From Nannochloris sp. 'desiccata' (Eukaryota; Chlorophyta; Trebouxiophyceae; Chlorellales; Chlorellaceae), in the NCBI GenBank assembly GCA_019044685.2, contig JAGTXX020000003.1, positions 1,426,001 to 1,490,000 of the forward strand: DNA of 64,000 bases, given 5' to 3'. This document shows positions 44,049 to 52,884 of the stretch, piece by piece. The number at the start of each line of letters is the position of its first letter. Position 1 is the first letter of the stretch. The notes under the pieces are model-generated. The model was not told the origin of the DNA. It was given only the letters and a program-made list of their open reading frames with translations, and did no database searches. The position numbers and the translations under genes are program-made.

Positions 44049-45704
44049 CTACAGAACCCTCCTTCTTGGACGCGGCGTCTGTCTCTCCACCATCAATGCC
44101 TCATCCTCGGTCAGCTCTCTCTTCACTCCATCAGGTCCAGAAACATATGGTTGTTCCTCTGTTTCGTTACCTAATGGTTTGACCAATAAACTCCAGCCTT
44201 CTTTCGGTCGTTGTGGTGCAGCTGTCCTTCGATTCATTCGAGAAAGTCCTTGCCCCGTCTTTCCTAAATTATAATCCAAGGCTCTTTTAAACTCTTCTAT
44301 AAGGTTTGCTTCCTCTTTCTGAGCCAAATCTTCTTCGAGAGCAGCTTGTGGTTTCACCCCAAGGACTTCTTGAGCAATCTCCGGGGTCAAATCTTCTTCG
44401 GATATTTCAGAAACTGATTTTCCCACGACAGCCTCCAATTTTGTCATCACCGCTGCAGTGTCAGCTTCTGCATAATTTGGGTAACTCGGTACTGTAACTA
44501 TATGCTGTTCACCACTCCCTGTGGCTTCATTACAATTCCATACTCCCTCTTCCATGAGAGACCTTAACTCTTCTGCTTCTGGGCTCTCAGCTGCTTCTGT
44601 AGCCTCCTCTAGTTCTTTCAAAGCGACGATTGCCATTACCCTCTGCTGTCGAATTTTAAATATTTTGGCCAACTCCGCAACGCTGTATTTAGTAGGGTTC
44701 TTTTTATGTGCTTGATAAATTGCAGTTTTGGCCGCGTCACTGAGACGGGCGTTTCGCCAAGGATCAGGGGCTTTGCCATCTGTTAAATCAACTGCCCAGT
44801 GTACCGCTCCTCGCTCTTCATCCACCCCTAAAATTTCCCACGCTAAGCGTCCAGGAGGAGCCATATTGACTACCCTTGTTTCCAATGGAGATCCTATAGC
44901 GAACTCAGCAGGCATGGCTTTAGAACGGCCGTTATCCCCGTGTTCATTGCGTATATGGGTGGCCATAGACGCCAGTATACCTCTCTCAAATATACCAAGG
45001 CCATCTTTCCGATCGGCAAATGGAGCCACACTGAGGTACGCTTCAATCGTTTCGGCGAGAAGTAAGAAATTTTCCTTTGAAGCACGTGCAAGAGGACGAA
45101 ATGTACCTTTTTGAACGGGTGCTTCTTTCGTACTTGTTGTTTTTTTAGCTTTATCGCTGTTATTGGAAATAGCATTGGCATTGCCTCGTCGATTAGATTC
45201 TTCTGCTTCTGCTTCTTGGAGGAGTTGTTCTTCTGTGACGTCACGCATACGACGTAGCATGTGATCGAATGCGTTGGAAACGGGGAATCCACCATCTATT
45301 CTACGCCATGCTGGCTCTGTTGATGTTGTTATCGATTGTTCTGCTGCTTGTGTTGACGACGATGGTGAAGAAGGTGATGGGTTGCTTTTTTTGCCTCGCG
45401 GGGGAGGCGTTTTACCAAGCACTTCGAATCCTGCTTTAGGATCATAGCTATCGTCATTATCTTTAGCTGGAGATTTTTTGGGTGCAGCAGAGCGCTTTGC
45501 AGGCATCTTTTTGGTAGTTTTTTCAATTTCATCATCACTATCATTCTCGTCACTTCCACTGGAGGAAGAACCACTTCCGCTGGATGATGAGCTAAATAGC
45601 GATCCTTGGGCATTGTAAAGCCATGTCATCGCCCTTGGGTCGGCCCAAGATGAGCGACCCAAGGTAGATGCTAATGACTTCTGTATTTGCGTTAATAAAG
45701 CCAT
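44049..45704 (-). CDS. Mitochondrial small-subunit ribosomal protein mS45 / Bot1-like
   Basis: Single exon, 551 residues. The N-terminal ~30 residues look mitochondrial. A long disordered Ser/Glu/Lys region follows, then from ~150 EPAWRRIDGGFPVSNAFDHMLRR. The core matches the 'eukaryotic mitochondrial regulator protein' domain (fission yeast Bot1, now mS45): WEILGVDEERGAVHWAVDLTDG, then WRNARLSDAAKTAIYQAH and the helix-turn-helix-like AELAKIFKIRQQRVMAIVALK. The C-terminus is Arg-rich. The extra length over yeast proteins is disordered sequence. The family assignment rests on the SDAAKTAIYQ / helix-turn-helix block. Confidence 0.7.
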   Translation of the reverse strand: MALLTQIQKSLASTLGRSSWADPRAMTWLYNAQGSLFSSSSSGSGSSSSGSDENDSDDEIEKTTKKMPAKRSAAPKKSPAKDNDDSYDPKAGFEVLGKTPPPRGKKSNPSPSSPSSSTQAAEQSITTSTEPAWRRIDGGFPVSNAFDHMLRRMRDVTEEQLLQEAEAEESNRRGNANAISNNSDKAKKTTSTKEAPVQKGTFRPLARASKENFLLLAETIEAYLSVAPFADRKDGLGIFERGILASMATHIRNEHGDNGRSKAMPAEFAIGSPLETRVVNMAPPGRLAWEILGVDEERGAVHWAVDLTDGKAPDPWRNARLSDAAKTAIYQAHKKNPTKYSVAELAKIFKIRQQRVMAIVALKELEEATEAAESPEAEELRSLMEEGVWNCNEATGSGEQHIVTVPSYPNYAEADTAAVMTKLEAVVGKSVSEISEEDLTPEIAQEVLGVKPQAALEEDLAQKEEANLIEEFKRALDYNLGKTGQGLSRMNRRTAAPQRPKEGWSLLVKPLGNETEEQPYVSGPDGVKRELTEDEALMVERQTPRPRRRVL

Positions 45705-45915
45705 CGTGTTAATTACTAAAAAAACTGATCATTAGGATATTTATGTAGCTGGATATATTTAGAATACTTATGATTAGAACTATAATCGCTACACTTGTTT
45801 TTCTGTGTTTATAATTGTCTGCCAGGGCACAGCGTCCATGACATTTCACCTTGTGATTTTTGGTTGGTTTTTTGTTTTACCTTTTCCTTACAGTCAAGTA
45901 ATCCATGTAGTTATT

Positions 45916-46614
45916 TCAAGGATATTTAGAGGTAGGTTCCCCACCAAGTTTTGCACCAGCATCTTCCAATTGTTGTTTATATTCTTGCCAAGCATTCACC
46001 CACTCCGCTCCATCTTTTGCCGCCGCTGCTGCTGATCCGTGAGCCTCCATCGCTGCTAATACCTCCCCCCTAATAGACTGAAACGCCAGATTACTGAGCA
46101 TAGATGCTGGAGGTGTTATTTGACCGGTCAACCATTTATACAACTCTGGATTCTCTTGGTCTAATAAGACTTCCAAGTCATTTAACGTTTCTGGTGCCAG
46201 TCGTTCAATTTCACGCTCTGCCCACATTCCAACTAAGAGATCAAGTTCAAGCCAGCCGCGTTGACGAGCACGATACAACATCCTATTGATTTGCTGCAAA
46301 GGGAGTGAAACAGAAAATAAAGCTTGAAATTTGTGCTGCAATAGAAAAAGAAAAGAATAAATTGTGGCGGGAGAACTACCAACCACAAGATGACAAACTG
46401 AAAAACTCACTGCTTTGCGTGTAGACCCTTGCTCTGCGTCTGCCGCGGACACGTGATGCGACAGTGTGAAGTTTCTCAAGCAAGTGAGTGTAGGAGCTTG
46501 GCTAGTGTTAGAAAGAAGGGCTCTATTATTTGAAACCATGTAGGATGACATGAACCCCTCCAAAGATGCCCTGAGGCCAGTAGGGGCTATCAACCCTCTT
46601 CGCAGCTGCTGCAT
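45916..46614 (-). CDS. SDHAF2: Succinate dehydrogenase assembly factor 2 (SdhE/Sdh5)
   Basis: Needed for covalent flavinylation of succinate dehydrogenase subunit A in mitochondria. Two exons (46411-46614 and 45916-46293, phase 0) give 193 residues. The first ~65 residues are a mitochondrial presequence. The second exon contains the SdhE fold: QINRMLYRARQRGWLELDLL, with the conserved RxRGWLELD signature (RGxxE) that contacts the flavoprotein. VGMWAEREIERLAPETLNDLE and LLDQENPELYKWLTG follow. The C-terminal tail of ~45 residues (KDGAEWVNAWQEYKQQLE) extends beyond bacterial SdhE. Divergent from the Pro-rich thylakoid gene. Confidence 0.93.
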   Translation of the reverse strand: MQQLRRGLIAPTGLRASLEGFMSSYMVSNNRALLSNTSQAPTLTCLRNFTLSHHVSAADAEQGSTRKAVSFSVCHLVVGSSPATIYSFLFLLQHKFQALFSVSLPLQQINRMLYRARQRGWLELDLLVGMWAEREIERLAPETLNDLEVLLDQENPELYKWLTGQITPPASMLSNLAFQSIRGEVLAAMEAHGSAAAAAKDGAEWVNAWQEYKQQLEDAGAKLGGEPTSKYP

Positions 46615-46794
46615 TTTTGGGTCAGTCTTGGAATCCCTAATTGTAATGGCATTTGGTCACAAAATGTGTGGTTATGGAAGCAAAACATTGCTTTTGTCCT
46701 TTACTCTTGCGCCTTTTTTTCAGGGACAGCTTTTGAAAGATCTTTTTGGATAAATTGACCTGAAACCAGCCATCGCAAGCAATTTTAAAACGCC

Positions 46795-48015
46795 ATGCAA
46801 TCGCTCCCCACAAATAACCGTGCCGGGCTGGCTCTGGTTAGGCCTGCTGGTCAAGCCAAGCGCTCATTGTCGATGAGCAAAAATATCAAGCCTGCTCTTC
46901 CCCATGCCAAGGGTCCTGATGATAACGCTGCTATTGAAGTAAGCGGGAAAACTAATAGAAATCGTTGGCGCCACATCCTTTTCAATTACGTTGGATCATT
47001 AACTAACTTTTTTGAATCATTTTACTGCTTACAGATCACTTCTGTATCTTTGGCTCTTCTCATGACTTTAAGCGCTTCTCCTGCATTTGCCGAAACAGAT
47101 TCATATGAAGACATGCTCAAGAAATTCAAATCCAAGCAAGCTGATACTGTCAAGCAATACGAAAAAGCTGCAAAAACATCTTCCAATTTAATCGCCTCAC
47201 CTTCTCCTCCTGTTAGTGACAAGCTCCCCTTCAGCTCATTCTTTGGTTCAGGCGACAAAGGCGGAGGCATACAGTCTGATAGTAGCACCGCTTCTGAAAG
47301 CGCCAAGCCTCTTTCTTCCTTCGCAGCACCTAAAATAGAGGCCCCCAAAATACCCGACTTGCCCGAGATGCCGGCTTTCTCTGCTCCGAAGATGCCTTCC
47401 TTCTCTACTCCCAAGTTTGACTTGCCTAAAATGCCAGATATGCCAAAAATGGATATTCCCAAATTTGAGGCTCCTTCCCTACCAGCTCCTGCTCCTCCAG
47501 CTGTGAAGAAAGCAGAGCCTGCCCCCGCTCTGCCTGCTGTGCCCAAACCTATTGCACCACCAGTAGTCACAGCACCAACACCTCCTCCTGTGGTTGCTAC
47601 GCCCTATGTACCCCCTCCCCCTCCGCCAGTACCTGTCGCACCTCGGCCAGCTCCAGTTGCTCCTAGCCCTACTCCCGCCCCCGCTCCTGCGGCAGCTACC
47701 AGTTCTCAGGGCGACTACATGGACCGCTGGCAGCGTGATCAGGCTAAATCTGGCAGCGCTACAAAAGCCGTCACCACCCCTTCTCAGAGAGCATCTACTA
47801 CTGAAAAGGGAGCACCTACTAAGAAGAAGGCATTCAGTTCAGGGAAACGCCAAGGCCCTCTCCCATTATGGTTTGCAGAATTTCTGACGTTGGGCTTAAT
47901 TGCTGGCTTTGGAGCTGCTGTATTATTCTTACAGGATGCTTTGAAGGGTGCGTATGTTGCTGCTGATAAGGCCATTGCAGGAGCGACAGCAAACTTTAAC
48001 AAAAGATCAGATTAA
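46795..48015 (+). CDS. Pro-rich thylakoid-targeted membrane protein, unknown
   Basis: Two exons (46795-46938 and 47035-48015, phase 0) give 374 residues. The intron is 96 bp and carries no in-frame stop, so intron retention would add 32 residues inside the targeting region; the GTAAGC donor and TGCTTACAG acceptor make splicing more likely. The spliced N-terminus is bipartite: a basic transit segment, then ITSVSLALLMTLSASPAFAE, a typical thylakoid signal with an AFA|E cleavage site. The mature part starts with a coiled segment (DSYEDMLKKFKSKQADTVKQ), then carries short repeats of the type APKxPxxxxPKxxLPKMP and long Pro/Ala/Val runs. It ends with a membrane helix (FLTLGLIAGFGAAVLFL). I do not recognise the family. 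Confidence 0.68.
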   Translation: MQSLPTNNRAGLALVRPAGQAKRSLSMSKNIKPALPHAKGPDDNAAIEVSGKTNRNRWRHILFNYVGSLTNFFESFYCLQITSVSLALLMTLSASPAFAETDSYEDMLKKFKSKQADTVKQYEKAAKTSSNLIASPSPPVSDKLPFSSFFGSGDKGGGIQSDSSTASESAKPLSSFAAPKIEAPKIPDLPEMPAFSAPKMPSFSTPKFDLPKMPDMPKMDIPKFEAPSLPAPAPPAVKKAEPAPALPAVPKPIAPPVVTAPTPPPVVATPYVPPPPPPVPVAPRPAPVAPSPTPAPAPAAATSSQGDYMDRWQRDQAKSGSATKAVTTPSQRASTTEKGAPTKKKAFSSGKRQGPLPLWFAEFLTLGLIAGFGAAVLFLQDALKGAYVAADKAIAGATANFNKRSD

Positions 48016-48159
48016 ATAAAAAGAGGAGAGGGATGAGAAAGACGAGAGTAGAGTGTTTAAATAGTTTCCTTCCCTTTATTGCTTTACTGAAATGACTGCT
48101 GATTGATTGATTGAGTGATTGATTGACTAATATTTGTGGGATTTATCATATTTCTTTAC

Positions 48160-48211
48160 GTGCAGCTTCCCCCAATTTGTGTAATGCTAAATTTACAAGA
48201 AAATAGAACGC
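48160..48211 (+). repeat. Degenerate repeat, copy 1 (other copy 50172-50224)
   Basis: Begins GTGCAGCTT and ends AACGC; roughly 80% identical by eye to 50172-50224. Both copies lie 50-150 bp beyond the stop codon of a minus-strand gene. Confidence 0.6.
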
Positions 48212-48286
48212 TGTATGTCAAGGTGTTCAGTGCCGAGGCATGGCTCATTTTTTATTCCGAAACAAAAACTCCGAAAATTTTGACTT

Positions 48287-48349
48287 TATATTCTTAAATC
48301 TGAGAAGCTATATATTCATAGCTATGTATATTCTTAAATCTGAGAAGCT
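48287..48349 (+). repeat. 23 bp direct repeat, two copies
   Basis: Identical 23 bp units at 48287-48309 and 48327-48349, each ending in TCTGAGAAGCT, separated by 17 bp of related AT-rich sequence. Confidence 0.85.
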
Positions 48350-48360
48350 TGCGCGTCCGC

Positions 48361-49534
48361 TCACATAGCAGCACGATTAGCCATAGCAGCTAAACATTTC
48401 AGGCCAACGCCGCCTCCATCTCCATTGCATCCGCTATCGACGCCATTTACCCGCAAAGGCACAGCTACATTACGACAAGACTGATACCTACCACCTGTAT
48501 GAATTCCAGTCACCATCTGAGCATCTTTGTCGTACAATAAACTCCCACTGTGACCCTTGCACGAATCGATATCGGGAACAAAATAACCATCATTGAGCTG
48601 GCCAGGCATTGTGCCGGACGATGAAAATTGAGTACACCCATTGTATTGAGGATATCGCTGGCAGGGAGAATTAGGAATGTCCGCCTCCTGTCCAGGATAT
48701 CCAGCTATTAGCACATTGGTGCGGTTATATCCAATGCGCTCACCCCAAGGTAGTGGAGCATAGGGCAGGACGTCATTCGTCTTAATAATACCACCATCAA
48801 AGGGGTTGCTGAATTTATCACCCGACCACTTACTGGCTTTAGCGAGAGAAATACTCCGGGTAGTTTTAGACAGATTGCAAGCATTATTTCCCTTGCAAAA
48901 GACATTGACTGAATTAGCGAAGCCTTGTTCTTTGTCGAACAAGCAATGACCGGCTGTTGCGATGTAGCGATCGCCTGCTATCCAACCAGAACACGAGCGT
49001 TCTATATATCTTACATTTGAAATTCTCCAATATGACTTAATAGAGCACGCCTGTAGAAATGACAATTGTTGTGGAGAATCATGGGTTGACTTTGGATCTA
49101 TGGAAGATAGAGCAGGGCAGAAGTAACAGCCGTACCTGAGAGGAGTTTGATGGCTGTAAACTATTTGCGCCACAAATAGCAGCTGCTTCACCATCTTGGG
49201 TATCATTACCATCCAATTGGAGCCCATTTAAGCCAACTGCAGCAATGATTGGCGCGGCAGGCTCAATGATAACGTTGGGCTGGTCAGGGCTAAATGGCAC
49301 AGTAGCTACTGCGTTGGATGGATACGACTCATCTGGGGCTATAGCAGAAGAATCTATGCTCCCCAATAGGAAACTGTCGTCAGTCGATTCAGGAAAAGGT
49401 GACTCGACTGAGCCTGGAACGAAATTGGAGGCCTCGTCAAGATTCAAAGCTTCAGTAAAGATCTGCGCAGAGGCTACAGAGAGAATGAGGGCGACGACAA
49501 GGAAGCGGCCAACGACTACAAACATGGTGGCCAT
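48361..49534 (-). CDS. Secreted trypsin-like (S1/V8-type) serine protease
   Basis: Two exons (49136-49534 and 48361-49050, phase 0) give 362 residues. A signal peptide (FVVVGRFLVVALILSVASAQ) is followed by a ~110-residue Ser/Pro/Asp-rich pro-region. The catalytic domain shows SGWIAGDRYIATAGHCLF (His), NPFDGGIIKT (Asp) and DSCKGHSGSLLYDKDAQMVTGIHTGG (Ser), in the order and spacing of chymotrypsin-fold proteases. The GHSGS rather than GDSGG nucleophile loop and the IAGYPG motif favour the glutamyl-endopeptidase/V8-like branch. At least eight cysteines suggest an extracellular, disulfide-bonded enzyme. Physiological role unknown. Confidence 0.87.
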
Positions 49535-50276
49535 GGTGGCTCGATAAAGTGATCACTGGACGATTTGATAGTTGTATACAAGTACTGATATAATTTAATA
49601 TTTATTATAATGCAGGAGACTGTTGTATTGGCTAAAAATAATGATAGGTCAAAGTCAACCCTCAGTGCATGCATGCAACAAAATTAATATCCAGACCCTG
49701 GATTCTTTCATATTCTCTTTAAATTTCTCTATATAGCCTGACCGTTTCTCTGTCTTTATATCTTTCAAATATCACTGTAACCCTGCTTTGCCCAATATGC
49801 TCCTAATAGGCTCTTCACAGCACATATAGTCTTCCAATACAATGCATGCATGCATATCGCCTTTTTCACTTTCGAGGCATAACTTTCTTCCTGCAGTTGA
49901 CCACTATTTTCCCCCCAGGAAATCCTCTCGCTGTATAACCCGTGTCTATATGTTCCATTGTTCATTTTTCCAGCAGAAGGCACGTGTCTAGTTTCCTTGA
50001 GCTCTTCAACCACCAACTTCTAATGATCACACGCTTCACTCGCGCTGGTGGCCACGCGCTGGTAGCCATGGCTGTTGCAGCTCCACTTCCAAACACATCC
50101 TGCTTTGCATAAACAACAACGTAGGAGCAGTATAATTTTCAAGCTGTAAGGGACTTTATTATATTGATTAAGTGCAGCTTTCCCAATTTGCGTAATGCTT
50201 AATTTCCAAACAACATTTGAACGCCATATACTTACAGTTATCTATAGTTTATTAAGATATCTACAGTGTATTAATA
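49535..50276. promoter_or_regulatory. Intergenic region upstream of the protease gene
   Basis: 742 bp: promoter of the protease (minus strand) plus 3' region of the SGNH gene. ATGCATGC-type short palindromes occur near 49671-49680 and 49842-49855. The second copy of the degenerate 3' repeat lies at 50172-50224. No reading frame supported. Confidence 0.4.
50172..50224 (+). repeat. Degenerate repeat, copy 2 (other copy 48160-48211)
   Basis: Begins GTGCAGCTT and ends AACGC; see copy 1. It starts 53 bp beyond the stop of the SGNH-family gene on the minus strand. Confidence 0.6.
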
Positions 50277-51815
50277 TTATCTACACACTTGACTCAGAAT
50301 AGCGTGTAAAGTACTGTGTAAAAACATACTCTTCTTGTTCTTTCCGAAATGAACTGGATCATCCCACCATCGTCCCGGCGCAGCTCCCGTCATCCACCTC
50401 AAATCTATATGCTCAACCCCAGCTTTCCCTAGCTCCATCGAGGCTCTATCTTCTAGTTCTCTAACCACATCTGCAGTCTGCCAGTCGTAAAAGACGTCTG
50501 GTGGCGATGGTGGTCTCTTATTTAAACTAACCCAGAAAACTCTTGGTTCTGGAGCATTTTTATCCTTTAAGGCTTCTTTTCTCGCTGCTATAATATCATC
50601 ACGAAGGGTATCTATACTGCTTAAATAAGCTTTCACAGCCCATTGCTTTCTGCATCCGCATTGTAGCGCCAACTTTCCACTGCATTCCTCAGAAGAACAG
50701 TCAACGTACTTTGACCAAGCTTTCATCACATCCTCTGCAGTAGTTGTACTAAAAAATTCAGCTACGTCATGTAGTACACTATTTATTAAGATAGCTTTCC
50801 CGGATCGAATAGCCTTTCGAAGTTGGGCGCCGGAAGGTTGTGACCAGGCGTGAGTCAATCCTAGTCTATACGGTTTATATAACGGGATAAACTGTACGGC
50901 ATCTTTACCTAGCCACCGTTGGAAACCAGTGACTAAATGCAAAGTCCTAGAATCGCCCGCTAAAGTTATAGAGTTGTCTAAAGCACAGGTGCGAGCATCT
51001 GTTGTATCAAAAAGTTGTGGACGGCAAGAAAAAGGTTTAAATATATGTTGAATTCCACGTTCTATATTGGATATGTGGTTGAAGATTTCATCATCGACTG
51101 CTCCTTGGCATATATTAGTTGTAGAACAGGGCTCGGAGTGGTCTATCCAGGTGCCAGGCCCCCCAGGGCCTTGGCAGATTTCTTGGGTTCTGTAATTGTC
51201 ATTCGTGTCAGGTCCTTGTGTTTTAATCCATTTGGCTTGTAATACCGGAGCGTACGGGTATTGAAAACAATTTAAGAAGGCTTCAAATGTAGGGAAATCA
51301 CCAGCAAGGATGTAATCAATAATTGAAAAAGTGGTGGAACTCTTGCTGCTGCCGGCGTTGGATTTCTTATAAAGAGCTGTCTTGCCAGGACGACACTGAC
51401 GGAGTTGTTCTTTAACTGGAGAGCGGACTAAAGTGATGTTCACATTCCATTCTCCAAGTTCAAGGCCAGCAGCGGTAGGGCAGTGGTGCGTGTTGTCTTC
51501 AGAGCGAAAAAGGAAGCAGCCAAATTGCTGGCCATTAGGGCCGCTGAGACGGGCGTGTAAAGAATGTCTCAATATTTTGTGAGATTCTTGAGGGTCTTCA
51601 TGAACGACGAATGTATCTCTTAGAGATTCGAATTCCAAAATTGGTTCCTGATCACGCTCTTTTTCAGAGAAAATGCGGCCGTCGACAGTTGAGAAATCAG
51701 TCAGAACAGCAACGTTGGAGGCGTTAGAATTTCCACGGCGCTGGTATAAGAAGAACAATGCCATCAGTAGTGAAACTGCAGTCACTACTTTCTGACTAGT
51801 AGATAGATTGTTCAT
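50277..51815 (-). CDS. Type II membrane SGNH/PC-esterase-family protein (TBL/NXPE-like)
   Basis: Single exon, 512 residues. An N-terminal anchor (VVTAVSLLMALFFLYQRRGN) suggests a Golgi type II topology. The luminal domain contains the SGNH block I motif SITLAGDSRTLHLVTGFQ (nucleophile Ser in GDSR) and the C-terminal DxxH motif in GRWWDDPVHFGKN. AILINSVLHDVAEFF corresponds to block III. This architecture is that of plant trichome-birefringence-like O-acetyltransferases and animal NXPE/CAS1 proteins, which act on glycans. About ten cysteines imply disulfides. Acceptor glycan unknown. The divergent neighbour is RPAP3, with a hAT element between them. Confidence 0.75.
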   Translation of the reverse strand: MNNLSTSQKVVTAVSLLMALFFLYQRRGNSNASNVAVLTDFSTVDGRIFSEKERDQEPILEFESLRDTFVVHEDPQESHKILRHSLHARLSGPNGQQFGCFLFRSEDNTHHCPTAAGLELGEWNVNITLVRSPVKEQLRQCRPGKTALYKKSNAGSSKSSTTFSIIDYILAGDFPTFEAFLNCFQYPYAPVLQAKWIKTQGPDTNDNYRTQEICQGPGGPGTWIDHSEPCSTTNICQGAVDDEIFNHISNIERGIQHIFKPFSCRPQLFDTTDARTCALDNSITLAGDSRTLHLVTGFQRWLGKDAVQFIPLYKPYRLGLTHAWSQPSGAQLRKAIRSGKAILINSVLHDVAEFFSTTTAEDVMKAWSKYVDCSSEECSGKLALQCGCRKQWAVKAYLSSIDTLRDDIIAARKEALKDKNAPEPRVFWVSLNKRPPSPPDVFYDWQTADVVRELEDRASMELGKAGVEHIDLRWMTGAAPGRWWDDPVHFGKNKKSMFLHSTLHAILSQVCR

Positions 51816-51953
51816 ATTTTATACGCTGAATCGCAACAACCAACACATTGCTAACTTGGGAATTTTGCGATAATGGTAGACAGTGTTAAGGACTACGGGT
51901 CAATTGAAGGTTGGCGATGTGTATGGTTATTTATAGATGCACAGCGAACCTTG

Positions 51954-51961
51954 GTACTTGT
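51954..51961 (+). repeat. 8 bp target-site duplication, left
   Basis: GTACTTGT directly before the left inverted repeat; identical to 52742-52749. Confidence 0.9.
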
Positions 51962-52741
51962 CAGGGTTGCACTTAAGGATTTGGCCTGGCCCCAAATCCC
52001 GGCTATTTTCGGCGTTTCCAGCGATTTTTTGGCCATTTTCCACGGCTATTTTTGAGCCGATCTGCAGCTCCCGGCCATTTTTCTATAATTTCAATTGTCG
52101 TTATATTACATATTTTTCTGTTTTCCCTCCATAGAGAAGAGTTTTCGCTGTATGAGTCAGCAAATCTGAGATGATTACTTAGTAAAAGAAACAACAAAGC
52201 TTGATCTCTCAAGCGTCCGCGCCTCTACGGTCCCTCAGCTCCCACCAATGCTCAAAAGCCTCCTGATAGGGGAAATTTTGCACGTTATACGGCGAGGCTG
52301 CAAGCCGCATGCACGTGTTCAAGTGAGTTTCTCCCATTCTGTTCCTCAATGCCGTCAAGTCCAAGCTCATGGCTGAAAAGCGACGTTGCAACCAAGTCGA
52401 TCACCTCATCAGAGATGGGTTGTTCATGATCATGATCGGGTTGCTGAACACTCTGAAGCTCGGCTGGGGTGCTCATAGTGAATAAATGGGTCCAGAAATG
52501 AATTCTGTATGCGTATGTAAGCAAAATTTGTTGTATTTACAAATAGAATTTCAAATTTTATGTTCTGAAGTTCGGCTATTTTTGGCTGTTGTGGCCTCGG
52601 TCCCGGCCAAAATTTTCGGCTATTTTTTGTCGCCGGCCAGCATGGCCGGCGACAAAATCCCGGCTATTTTTACCTTCTGAAATCCTTCCGGCTATTTTTT
52701 GGGGGCCGAAATGGCCGAATAGCCGGCTAAGTGCAACCCTG
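51962..52741. mobile_element. hAT-superfamily non-autonomous DNA transposon
   Basis: 780 bp bounded by a perfect 14 bp terminal inverted repeat, CAGGGTTGCACTTA (51962-51975) and its complement (52728-52741). It is flanked by a perfect 8 bp target-site duplication GTACTTGT (51954-51961 and 52742-52749). CAGGG-type ends plus 8 bp duplications are diagnostic of hAT elements. Both subterminal regions carry many copies of a CGGCTATTTT-like motif, as expected for transposase-binding sites. The centre keeps a C-terminal transposase fragment, so this is an internally deleted copy. It lies in the divergent promoter region between the SGNH gene and RPAP3, ending 143 bp before the RPAP3 start. Confidence 0.92.
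52209..52391 (-). pseudogene. C-terminal fragment of a hAT transposase (dimerisation region)
   Basis: About 60 codons remain, with RRFSAMSLDLTALRNRMGE and THLNTCMRLAASPYN. This resembles the end of the hAT C-terminal dimerisation domain, where R-x-F-S-x-M/hydrophobic and R-N-R-M/L are conserved. The catalytic core and the N-terminal BED-type region are absent. It has its own stop codon, so it is the natural C-terminus. Not expected to be active. Confidence 0.7.
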
Positions 52742-52749
52742 GTACTTGT
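52742..52749 (+). repeat. 8 bp target-site duplication, right
   Basis: GTACTTGT directly after the right inverted repeat; identical to 51954-51961. Confidence 0.9.
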
Positions 52750-52884
52750 AGTTTAGGTGCAGAAAAAGAGTGAGTAAAAATCATTAATCAAGGCGCCACT
52801 CGCAGAAAAAATTCAAAGCAGGGCATTCGAATGAGATTAATCACAGTCCATGTATACCTAGAAAAATAAACAATATTATATAAG

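Larger units (their letters stand above)
48016..48360. other. Convergent intergenic region with short repeats
   Basis: 345 bp between two convergent gene ends. It holds a 23 bp direct repeat (48287-48309 and 48327-48349) and a ~52 bp segment (48160-48211) that recurs downstream of the next minus-strand gene. Confidence 0.5.

Noticed and set aside
47022..47570. Minus-strand Gly/Ile-rich frame of 182 codons
   Set aside because: Antisense to the Pro/Lys repeat region of the thylakoid protein; its pattern is the complement of those repeats.
52285..52524. Minus-strand frame MLTYAYRIHFWTHLF... inside the hAT element
   Set aside because: Overlaps the transposase C-terminal fragment in a different frame; only the 52209-52391 frame shows hAT-like conserved residues.
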